Shown here: positions 25,116 to 32,710 of the stretch, piece after piece
Layout: the number at the start of each line of letters is the position of its first letter
Numbering within the stretch: the stretch's first letter is position 1
Assembly (NCBI GenBank): GCA_913777615.1
Contig: CAJYTK010000020.1
Coordinates: forward strand, 1 to 64,000
From: an uncultured Agrobacterium sp.
GTDB taxonomy: Bacteria > Pseudomonadota > Alphaproteobacteria > Rhizobiales > Rhizobiaceae
Direction: 5' to 3'
DNA length: 64,000 bases
The notes under the pieces: generated by a model
Database searches by the model: none
What the model saw: only the letters and a program-made list of their open reading frames with translations
Told to the model about the DNA's origin: nothing
Translations under genes and position numbers: made by a program

Positions 25116-27209
25116 TTATCGCCCGTTTCGTTCCAACGTCTTTCGACGCTCTGGCCAGGGCATCTCGCTCGGTATCACGGGGCCTTGTCGCTTGAAAATC
25201 TCAGGCGACGGACTGGGCGATTCCAGCCTGACCACAGGCGCGGTGGATGATTCCAGTATCGCCTTGAAGCGCTCTATAGGCATGCCCGCGTCAGAAGCAG
25301 CCGGTGAGGAAAGCGGCGGCGGAGAGGCCAGAGTTCTCTCACCCTTTGACGAAACGCCATTCCCGTCGGGCGTAGGAACGGCAGCAGCTGCACTATTAAA
25401 ACCACTGTCCCCTCTAGAAGGACCAACAGCCGCCTGCCCCAAAGCACCATTGGTCGAGGACGCGCCAGCCGGCGGGTTTTCCCGCAAATAGTCTTCGCGC
25501 GTCCGACCGGTCTTAGCCGATCTCACCCCGCGCGTGGCATCCAGCGCAACAGCCCCAGACTGCGCCTGCTCCGGAAGAACGCCGGAATGCGGCAGACGCT
25601 GAACATCCTGCTGACGCTCCTGGTGCGCAATTTTTTGATTTTTCTCCTGAACTCCCCGCACGGCCTCGGCATCGCTATTTGCCGGGGATGAGCGCTCGCT
25701 CTCACGCGCTCTCGACGCCTGCACTTCGGCAAGCGTCTTGGCACGTGGATCGAAGCGCATATGAGGCAGCAACGCTGAATCGTATTTCCCCCCCGCCAAG
25801 TGCGTCGCATAAGTAGAAAGACGTAGTTTGACGTCTCCACCGCTGGAAATGGCTACATTCAATTGCGCGTTATCGAAACCGGGCAAATTTCGGAATGCCG
25901 TGCTCGTGTCATCACCACTGTTTCGAAAGACGTCGCTAAACTTTTTCCCCTCTATGTGAAGCGTCTCGATCGGCGTATCTTTGGTCACCACGCGTAGGTA
26001 GTCGTCAAATTCTTCTGGATGAAGCGCACGAACCTTGGACGAAGTGGCATGCTCTGATATTTCGGTGAGCGTCTGACCCTCGGCTTCCGGCTGCCCGGCC
26101 TTTCCGCGGGGCTGACCGAAAGCGTGCTTTACGACCTTCGGGACACCTTGAAACATCACCGACTTGGCCACGCCTTTAACAGTTGCACTCGCTACATCGT
26201 CGGTTAAATTTCTCTTTGAATTATAATAATGCTGTTCAATTGCGTTCTGCCCGAGCTGTTTCAAAGAGTCCTTAGTCCCGCCCCAAGCAGTTTGGGCCGC
26301 AATTTCAAGGCCCACTCTCTTCCAACTCTTACCCCCTTTCCCCGAATTACCGCTCGTCCCAGCATGGCCTCCCTGTACATCGTTTTTTCCCTCGATCCAT
26401 TTATCGACTGGGACAGCGTCCAAACCACCTAACAAAGCTCCCCACCTCGCTACAGTCGTTTGAGTTCTCTCATCGGCTCCCGCCTTTCGTGCTTTGCCAG
26501 CGGCCTCGCCAGCATTCGCGAAGCCATCGAAGACCGGACCCAAGGCCGCTCCGGCGATTGGAATCTTGCTCACGGCGAAATTGGGGAGTTCATCACCGAT
26601 AAGCTCGCCAGCTTGTCTGGCCCAGCTGTCCTTCCATTTCTCCCTGGCGCGAAACGTTTCTTCGCTGGAATCCTGAATCCACTCTCCGGTAGACTGAAGG
26701 CCTTCTGATACAAAATTGAGCCACCCTTCCTCGCCAGGGGCTTCGTTCGGACCCGGCGGCGTGTAGATCATTTGTCCCAGTCCCTCGGTGACAGTGCCTA
26801 TCTTTTTCGCGCCTGATCCGAGAGCACCCTTTCCAAACTCAATGACATCGCCCGGCCCGCGGGTTTCAGCCAGCCACTCCCAGGCCCCTTCCCCCAGTTC
26901 GATTGCCTCATCTTTCAGGTTAACGTTGGAAAGCCGCTCCCAAAATGAAAGTTCGCGCAATTCCCCCTTCGCGGCCTCTGCGTTCTTAGGCACTTGGACC
27001 CAAGAACACAGCATGGGATTTTCCCGGAGAATTTGCTCTTTGATACGAAGATTGATCTCATTAGAGGACCAATCGGCGGCCTGCTTGGCGGGCTTATTGA
27101 GAGCGGAGAGGTCAAACTTACCCTGACGTATCATCTCCTCATACGCCGTCTGCTTGACAGTGGCCCCGGCCTGTGTAGGGGTCCTGTCTCGATTTTCTTC
27201 TGGGGACAT
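25116..27209 (-). CDS. Large internal virion / polyvalent protein, first part
   Basis: A 697-residue protein with an acidic N-terminal half containing Gly-rich, amphipathic segments (GEGAWEWLAETRGPGDVIEFGKGALGSGAKKIGTV) and a region about 445-540 (DTPIETLHIEGKKFSDVF... ALLPHMRFDPRAKTLAEVQAS) that resembles the bridging segment of large polyvalent phage proteins. The C-terminal 150 residues are low complexity, rich in Ser, Pro, Ala and Glu. ATG 27209 starts at MSPEENRD; the frame open to 27269 has no better site. Probably injected into the cell with the phage DNA. Confidence 0.6.
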   Translation of the reverse strand: MSPEENRDRTPTQAGATVKQTAYEEMIRQGKFDLSALNKPAKQAADWSSNEINLRIKEQILRENPMLCSWVQVPKNAEAAKGELRELSFWERLSNVNLKDEAIELGEGAWEWLAETRGPGDVIEFGKGALGSGAKKIGTVTEGLGQMIYTPPGPNEAPGEEGWLNFVSEGLQSTGEWIQDSSEETFRAREKWKDSWARQAGELIGDELPNFAVSKIPIAGAALGPVFDGFANAGEAAGKARKAGADERTQTTVARWGALLGGLDAVPVDKWIEGKNDVQGGHAGTSGNSGKGGKSWKRVGLEIAAQTAWGGTKDSLKQLGQNAIEQHYYNSKRNLTDDVASATVKGVAKSVMFQGVPKVVKHAFGQPRGKAGQPEAEGQTLTEISEHATSSKVRALHPEEFDDYLRVVTKDTPIETLHIEGKKFSDVFRNSGDDTSTAFRNLPGFDNAQLNVAISSGGDVKLRLSTYATHLAGGKYDSALLPHMRFDPRAKTLAEVQASRARESERSSPANSDAEAVRGVQEKNQKIAHQERQQDVQRLPHSGVLPEQAQSGAVALDATRGVRSAKTGRTREDYLRENPPAGASSTNGALGQAAVGPSRGDSGFNSAAAAVPTPDGNGVSSKGERTLASPPPLSSPAASDAGMPIERFKAILESSTAPVVRLESPSPSPEIFKRQGPVIPSEMPWPERRKTLERNGR

Positions 27210-27220
27210 GGGGGTCTCGC

Positions 27221-27493
27221 TTGAAAAGAATATTTTTCGCAGCACTCTGCACGACGGTCGTCGCGGCACTGGTCACGGGACAGTTTGATTGGGATCCGGC
27301 TAGATTTTCCGCGAGCCCTGGCCGGGTCGTCGGAGAGTGGGTTGGGACCGTGCTCCCCACCTTCGCAGCAGGTTCAATCGTTGGCTCGATCGTCTATTGG
27401 GTACGACGTCGTTCGAGTAATCCCTGGAAAGGCGCGCTGGCAGCAGTCATCACCTGCTTGATTCTTGAAGCACTCTCTATCATGGCAGGATGA
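27221..27493 (+). CDS. Small membrane protein encoded against the phage late operon
   Basis: A 90-residue protein with three hydrophobic segments (about 4-20, 37-60, 70-88) and a basic patch WVRRRSSNPWKG between the last two. Starts with TTG after GGGGGTCTCGC; no nearer ATG is in frame. It is on the plus strand, divergent from the 25116-27209 gene by 11 bases, so it must have its own promoter: a typical prophage moron, possibly expressed in the lysogen. No family recognised. Confidence 0.5.
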   Translation: MKRIFFAALCTTVVAALVTGQFDWDPARFSASPGRVVGEWVGTVLPTFAAGSIVGSIVYWVRRRSSNPWKGALAAVITCLILEALSIMAG

Positions 27494-27659
27494 ACCAAAA
27501 GCCCAGGCCTAAGCTTAGAGCCAGTGGGTAGACCTGGTAGGGCAAAAGGCGCGCGTGACGGTCGCGACATTTTTCAGGATGTCCCACTATGGGCCGCTGA
27601 GCCTTCGAATGTCGAAAACGTCACCTAAAAGTCGAACGGCCAAACCAGGAGAACCAGCA

Positions 27660-30083
27660 TCAATCCGTCCCAATGGTTTCCATCGCCTCGGCGCTGTACT
27701 GCGCTTCGATCTCGGCTCGTGACGGCGCCTTGCCGTTTTTCTTCATCAGCACCTTGAAAAGCCGCGCCCGCTCGTTTGGCGGGATCTTGCCATAGCGCGC
27801 CGTAAGTCTGACGTCAGATCCCTCCGGCCTGTCGTCATTGTCGAACATATAGCCGCTGCCAACCTGATCTTCGCCGTCGTCGATCACCCTCATTGGAGAC
27901 AGACGAGCACGTTTCTCCGTGTAGATGACTTCCATGGCGAGCATGTTGATCATTGACTGCCTCTCGGCAAAATTCGGATATTCGCCCTTACGCTCCACCC
28001 ACTGGTCGATCTCGCGTTGCAACCGCGCATTATAGCGCAGCGTCTGGCGGGGTGTGTTGATCCCCGCCTCCTCCAGCGTCAATCCGGCTTCCTGGAACGC
28101 CTGCTTGTAAAATGTGCCATCGCGGTCGGCCTTTGCCTCGTCGGCCCGGATGGAGCCTTGCTTGTCCGCCAGACCCTTCCATTGCTCCCGGGAAAGCCTG
28201 TTGATGATCTCCGGTCCGGTAAGGTCCATCTTCAGAAACTGCCGGGGATTGCTCGCACTCATGATTGAAAGCTGATCATGGAGATTGGGATTGGCTTTTA
28301 CCCTGCCACCCTGCGCCTCGCGCTGCTTGACGCCATCGACAGCATCCGGGCCGGCCGCGAGTTTCAGGTCGAGCGGGATCTGGGACAAGGGCATGTTGTC
28401 CATGATCATCTGGCACATCTGCATCTTCGCAGCGTTGGCAGCCGCACTCTCGGCTCTGCCACTCTCCCGGAACATCCCCTTCACATAACGCAGCGTCGAA
28501 GACTGCAACTCCGGGTCTTCAATCTGCCGCACCCTTCCTATCGCTTGCGAAAAGGGCAGCATTTGACTGCGCGCTGCAACCCCGTCCCGCGCCGCAACAA
28601 GAGTGCTGCCGGCACGTCCGAACGCCTCCGGTGCGGTGGAGGATGGGTCGGTCTCATAGGGAAACCGCAGACCATATTGTTCGGCATTGTCGTGAAGCCA
28701 GTCGAGAACCTGAGCCGGAGCCTGATCCAGCGGCCGCCCCTCATAGGTCAACTGGATGCTGCGCCCGGCAGAAGTGGACGCAAGAGGCGCGCGCGACCTT
28801 GGGTCGCCGAAGCTCACCCCCAATCCCTTACGGATGCGCTCTGGCGCATCCTCGATTAAGGCCTTGGTGTTTTCGGCAAGGGCATTGTCAAGCGGAAGCG
28901 CGTCGCCGGGCCGATTGGGCTTTGCCGAGATTGAAACGAGAAACGCTTTCGCCCGCGTTGGTCCGCCGCGTTGCGGTTCTTCCTCCGCGGCACGGTTCAC
29001 GCCACCTGTGGATGTCTGACCGGGCCGAGCCTTCGCGTCCCCACCGTCAGCGGTGTTGCTGCTATTCCTCTCCGTTCTGCCAACCGTATCCTTGCCGGCA
29101 TCAGCGGTTGGATTCTGAGCGGCATCGGCATCGCCTCGCGTGCCAACATCCTTACCAGCACCAGTCTCAGCCTTGCCGGGCGAAGCCTTATCCACAGCGC
29201 CCGTCACAACATCATCAGTCGCACCGGCAGAGGTCCGTTTCTCGGAAACGATCTCCAAGGCAATCTGTTTGCCCTTCTCATCGATTGCCAAGGGCCTGAT
29301 CTTGTTCTCCAGGTCCGCCCGCGCCTTTAGGTCCAGCTGCGCACTGTTGGCCTTCAGATACTCCATCGCCGCGGTCGCCCCACCAGGCTTTCCAGCCATA
29401 GTCATGGCGACCCCGGTGTGAAGTCCCGTTACGAAGTCCATGGCCTTGGCCACGATCACCTCCGGCGTCCAGCCGTTCAGCTTACCGAGATTGTGGATTT
29501 CGGTGACGCCGGACGTCACGGCGGAATTGATCTGCTCAGGCTTGTTGTACCCGGCGATCGCCTGATCCTTGGCAAGAGAAAGCCTGCCTTCAGCGGCCTT
29601 GCCCACCCATTCCTTCTGTCCCTGCGCCCTGTGCTTGATGGCAGCTTCCAGGCCGGTCGTCACCACAGGAGCGACCATCGCCTCATATCGTCCCGCCGCC
29701 AGCGGATCTTTCGGCTCAAAGGTCTTTTGAAGCTTGGCAAGCGCCTCTTCATAGCCGGGATAGCCTTCGACAGCGCTTTGGCCACTCGTGTTGAGATAAC
29801 CGTTTTCGCCATGCTCCAGCGCAAGCTTTGCCCGCTCGAAGGCAGTCTTGCTGTCCTTGGCGGTCGTGTCGGCCTGAAGGTCGCGCAGCTTGCTGGCAGC
29901 CTCGGCCATTTTGCCAAGTCCTTCGCCAAGAGACTGCATGCCCCTACCCACCTGCGCACCAAAATCATTCTCCGAGGCCTTCACCGTCAGTGGCTGCTGG
30001 AGGATCGGCCGCTGAGGAACGCTGCCCTGATAAACAGGCACGGCTGCCTGGCGAAAATATTGTCTGACCGGCACCTCAGCCAT
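27660..30083 (-). CDS. Internal virion protein with a degenerate M15-peptidase-like segment
   Basis: An 807-residue protein in the place of T7 gp15/gp16. Residues 1-280 and 500-807 are helical. A low-complexity linker (about 285-375, rich in Ala, Gly, Asp, Thr) leads into residues 376-486, which follow the course of a D-Ala-D-Ala carboxypeptidase (M15) domain: KALIEDAPERIRKGLGV, RSIQLTYEGRPLDQAPAQVLDWLHDNAEQYGLRFPYE. The zinc ligands are missing (the HxxGxxxDL position reads SAGRSIQL; the WHxE position reads SSTAPE). It probably serves in ejection through the envelope. Start ATG 30083 has GGAGTGAGCC directly before it, abutting a terminator-like hairpin. Confidence 0.75.
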   Translation of the reverse strand: MAEVPVRQYFRQAAVPVYQGSVPQRPILQQPLTVKASENDFGAQVGRGMQSLGEGLGKMAEAASKLRDLQADTTAKDSKTAFERAKLALEHGENGYLNTSGQSAVEGYPGYEEALAKLQKTFEPKDPLAAGRYEAMVAPVVTTGLEAAIKHRAQGQKEWVGKAAEGRLSLAKDQAIAGYNKPEQINSAVTSGVTEIHNLGKLNGWTPEVIVAKAMDFVTGLHTGVAMTMAGKPGGATAAMEYLKANSAQLDLKARADLENKIRPLAIDEKGKQIALEIVSEKRTSAGATDDVVTGAVDKASPGKAETGAGKDVGTRGDADAAQNPTADAGKDTVGRTERNSSNTADGGDAKARPGQTSTGGVNRAAEEEPQRGGPTRAKAFLVSISAKPNRPGDALPLDNALAENTKALIEDAPERIRKGLGVSFGDPRSRAPLASTSAGRSIQLTYEGRPLDQAPAQVLDWLHDNAEQYGLRFPYETDPSSTAPEAFGRAGSTLVAARDGVAARSQMLPFSQAIGRVRQIEDPELQSSTLRYVKGMFRESGRAESAAANAAKMQMCQMIMDNMPLSQIPLDLKLAAGPDAVDGVKQREAQGGRVKANPNLHDQLSIMSASNPRQFLKMDLTGPEIINRLSREQWKGLADKQGSIRADEAKADRDGTFYKQAFQEAGLTLEEAGINTPRQTLRYNARLQREIDQWVERKGEYPNFAERQSMINMLAMEVIYTEKRARLSPMRVIDDGEDQVGSGYMFDNDDRPEGSDVRLTARYGKIPPNERARLFKVLMKKNGKAPSRAEIEAQYSAEAMETIGTD

Positions 30084-30095
30084 GGCTCACTCCAT

Positions 30096-30120
30096 AAAAA
30101 AAGGCGCCCGAAGAACGCCT
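30096..30120 (-). terminator. Terminator-like hairpin before the internal virion protein gene
   Basis: On the minus strand AGGCG-loop-CGCCT is followed by TTTTTTTAT and at once by GGAGTGA and ATG. Nearly the same cassette precedes the tail fibre gene. Confidence 0.6.
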
Positions 30121-30225
30121 GGCAACAACTAATCTCGTTATTTTGTCAGAACAGGCCGCAGCCAATGGCCGAGCCCTCACCCGCGGCGGTTCTGCGCATT
30201 CTCACCTGTGAGAACACACGCCTAA

Positions 30226-30330
30226 GCATGTCGCGCAAAAGTGGTCACCGGTTTTGCGATAACGACATGCGACAAAACAAAGAGCTAAAGCGTATGAGCG
30301 AATCTGAAAGATCGCGACACGCTTTAGCTC
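30226..30330. repeat. Rhizobial palindromic intergenic repeat, copy A
   Basis: Two adjacent hairpins: GCATGTCG...CGACATGC (30226-30270) and GAGCTAAAGCGT / ACGCTTTAGCTC (30282-30293 and 30319-30330, perfect). A diverged copy with the same layout lies at 62366-62471 in host sequence. It resembles the RIME-like mosaic elements of rhizobia and sits inside the prophage, upstream of the secreted-protein genes. Confidence 0.75.
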
Positions 30331-30415
30331 GAAGAAACGACTCGACAGCCTTTTCAACTCCTGCGCAAATATCCAGGTCTCAAACCAATACTGCACCCGA
30401 ACAGCAGGCCCGCAC

Positions 30416-31021
30416 ATGAAACTGGCAACCGCCGCCCTTCTTCTGGCCTGCATGCCTTTCGCCGCCGCCGCGCAGGACGCATCGAAGGTAAAAGACCCGA
30501 TCCTTTGGGGCGAATTTGGCACCTGGACGGTTCAGATGGAACCGGACCTTGGTCATGCTTGTGTCGTCGCATCCGAGTTTGACACCGGTCATATTCTGGT
30601 TTTTGGACGCTATTTCAAACCGGGTAAGCCCGGATTTTTCATTTCCTTTCAGAACGAGAAATGGAAGTCATTGGTGCATAAAAAAGTGTACTCCGTCAGT
30701 GTCGGCTTTGATGAGAAAGAAACCTGGGACACAGAGAGCGGAGCCTACGTCCAGGGATCCACCCGTAGACTTGCGATGAAAACAGTCGCGCGCGCTTTTT
30801 TTGATGAGTTCAAGTCCAGCAAGACCGTCAAGATGTTTTACGAGGACAAGGAGATCGCTCGACTTTCCCTGAGCGGCGTCCAAAAGGCTGTAGAACAAAT
30901 GGACGCCTGTCAGCAGACGACGGACGAACTCTTGAAAATCTCCAGAACGGAGTCCGACACATCCGATCCCTTTGCCAAGAAACCCTCTACACAGGCCTCA
31001 GACGACCCCTTCGAACCGTAA
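30416..31021 (+). CDS. Secreted protein, first of two tandem paralogues (prophage cargo)
   Basis: A 201-residue exported protein: Sec signal MKLATAALLLACMPFAAAAQ with cleavage near residue 20. The mature part begins WGEFGTWTVQMEPD and contains QNEKWKSLVHKKVYSVSV and a C-terminal segment MDACQQTTDELLK, ending DPFAKKP and an acidic tail. The next gene encodes the same pattern, so they are duplicates. It lies on the plus strand within the minus-strand late operon, after a host-type palindromic repeat, as expected for a lysogenic-conversion gene. The layout of an N-terminal signal plus short beta-rich domain recalls invasion-associated (IalB-like) proteins, but this is not established. Confidence 0.7.
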   Translation: MKLATAALLLACMPFAAAAQDASKVKDPILWGEFGTWTVQMEPDLGHACVVASEFDTGHILVFGRYFKPGKPGFFISFQNEKWKSLVHKKVYSVSVGFDEKETWDTESGAYVQGSTRRLAMKTVARAFFDEFKSSKTVKMFYEDKEIARLSLSGVQKAVEQMDACQQTTDELLKISRTESDTSDPFAKKPSTQASDDPFEP

Positions 31022-31125
31022 TCGGGTGGCAATAGCCTCTTGGCAGTCGATGAACGCGATGGTCAAACAGAGCCCTCACAACCGCATCCGGCACAACAAC
31101 CATCCAGCATGATCAGGCAAAAGAC

Positions 31126-31689
31126 ATGTATAGGCTCTTGAAACACACCCTCCTCGTCGCATGCCTTCTCTATGTGCCATTCAGCCCCAATGCCGCTCCT
31201 GTTGAATGGGGAACCTTTGGTAACTGGTCGGTGGCCGTGGAGCCCGATCGGAATTTTGGCTGCTATGTGGCGCTTCGCTCCGAGGGCGATACGATCCTGC
31301 ATTTCGGCATGGATCTCGCGACGGAATTTCCAAGATTCTATCTTCTGTTGAGGAACGAGAAGTGGAAATCACTGGAAGACGAGAAGGTCTACCCGCTGCT
31401 CTTCACCTTCGATTCAAAGGCACCTTTGGAGGTGGACGCCATCGCATCGGTGAGCGAGACATTGCAGGACCTGAGCATCGGGAAGATGGGCGGCAAATTC
31501 ATGCTAGAGGCTCAAAAAAGCACTCAGTTGCGCGTGACCTATGCTGAGAAGGACGTCGCAAACTTTCAGCTCGAGGGAGCAACCCAGGCCATTTACGAAA
31601 TGCGCGCCTGCCAGGAAAAGACAGAAGAAATGCTCCGGAAAAGCGCTGAAGATGCAAAGCAACAAAACCCGTTCGCCAAGAATCCTTAA
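31126..31689 (+). CDS. Secreted protein, second tandem paralogue (prophage cargo)
   Basis: A 187-residue exported protein with signal peptide MYRLLKHTLLVACLLYVPFSPNA. It shares with the preceding gene the start WGTFGNWSVAVEPD, a following cysteine, LLRNEKWKSLEDEKVYPLLF, MRACQEKTEEML and the end NPFAKNP, including both cysteines that may form a disulfide. The sequence between these landmarks has diverged strongly, so the duplication is old. It is separated from the first copy by 104 bases and convergent with the phage gene ending at 31730. Function unknown. Confidence 0.7.
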   Translation: MYRLLKHTLLVACLLYVPFSPNAAPVEWGTFGNWSVAVEPDRNFGCYVALRSEGDTILHFGMDLATEFPRFYLLLRNEKWKSLEDEKVYPLLFTFDSKAPLEVDAIASVSETLQDLSIGKMGGKFMLEAQKSTQLRVTYAEKDVANFQLEGATQAIYEMRACQEKTEEMLRKSAEDAKQQNPFAKNP

Positions 31690-31729
31690 CGGATAATGGC
31701 ATTTTGCATCGCCCGGTAGCGACAAACGC

Positions 31730-32248
31730 TTACGTACCCGATTTCGGCTTGAACAACGGACTATCGCCAAACACCTTGCTCGCTCCGGTCAGCAGCGTGC
31801 CAAGCGCTTTCAGGTTGCCGCCCTTGCGGGTGTTCTTGGCATTCGCCCGCGCAAGGCTCGCCTCCGCGCGGCCATTGGCCGCCGCCACGTCGAAGTCATA
31901 GGCCTCGTTTGCGGCGTTGCGGCGAATGGTCAGCGCGTCGATCTCGCCAAGCGTTGCAGTATCGACCAACAGATCAAGCGGAGAACCGAATGTCAGGTCC
32001 ACGCCATTGGCGGCCATGGCTGCCCTTTGCTGTCCGGCAATCTGCGCGCTCTCCTGGCGATTCTTCTGCTCTTCCAGCTTGCCGAGGTCCAGCGCGTCAC
32101 GCGCCCGCCTCTCGGAAAGCCGCACATTCATGTCCGTGACTTTCGCGTTATATTCGGATGCGGCGGCACTTGCCTCCGCCTCCTGTTTTGCGCCGGCCGC
32201 ACCAATCACGGTCGAGGCGGCGCCAAGGATCAGACCAAAATCACACAT
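31730..32248 (-). CDS. Internal virion protein B-like (T7 gp14 position)
   Basis: A 172-residue protein starting MCDFGLILGAASTVIGAAGA, a hydrophobic Gly/Ala-rich N-terminus, followed by a long helical region with Arg/Glu/Ala (RLSERRARDALDLGKLEEQKNR). This pattern is typical of gp14-like proteins that form the first part of the ejection channel in the outer membrane. Lies right after the gp13-like gene, with three bases between them. Confidence 0.7.
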   Translation of the reverse strand: MCDFGLILGAASTVIGAAGAKQEAEASAAASEYNAKVTDMNVRLSERRARDALDLGKLEEQKNRQESAQIAGQQRAAMAANGVDLTFGSPLDLLVDTATLGEIDALTIRRNAANEAYDFDVAAANGRAEASLARANAKNTRKGGNLKALGTLLTGASKVFGDSPLFKPKSGT

Positions 32249-32251
32249 GCC

Positions 32252-32710
32252 TCAAGCCTTCATCTCAAAAATACGAAAAGGGCGCTGCTCATAGCCAAAA
32301 GGCTGCGGATCGGAAAGCGTGAAGCCCAGCCATTGCAGCCACCGTTTGGAAACCACATTCCGGTCATCGACGACATTCTGCAGCAGCGTGTAGCGCTGCC
32401 GCATCTCAGCCACCCAGTGGAGCGAGCCGCGCAGAAAGTCGCGCGCATGCCGCTCCAGCGCATCGGTCCCCAGCAGCCACGGCGCACCGGTCCGGGTCAG
32501 GATATTCGTCGTGCCGCAGCCGAACATCAGCTCCGGCACATCGTCGAACAACACGGTATGGGCAAAGTCGGACCGCTCCAGCGAGTGCAACAGGGCAGAG
32601 GCCGGTCCGCGTCCCACGGCGGCGAACACCTCCTCGCGGTCGGCCTCACGCATCCGTGGCGCAATCACATCCACGTGGTCGCGGTTCGCCTCGATCACCC
32701 GAACCGTCAC
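32252..32710 (-). CDS. Internal virion protein A-like, GNAT fold (T7 gp13-like)
   Basis: A 152-residue protein with the pattern of the gp13/DUF2833 family: DHVDVIAPRMREADREEVFAAVG at the start, a central LLGTDALERHARDFLRGS and the end RWLQWLGFTLSDPQPFG. The fold is that of an N-acetyltransferase without known activity. ATG 32710 overlaps the stop of the tail tubular B gene (ATGA). It is an internal protein needed for head completion in T7-like phages. Confidence 0.75.
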   Translation of the reverse strand: MTVRVIEANRDHVDVIAPRMREADREEVFAAVGRGPASALLHSLERSDFAHTVLFDDVPELMFGCGTTNILTRTGAPWLLGTDALERHARDFLRGSLHWVAEMRQRYTLLQNVVDDRNVVSKRWLQWLGFTLSDPQPFGYEQRPFRIFEMKA

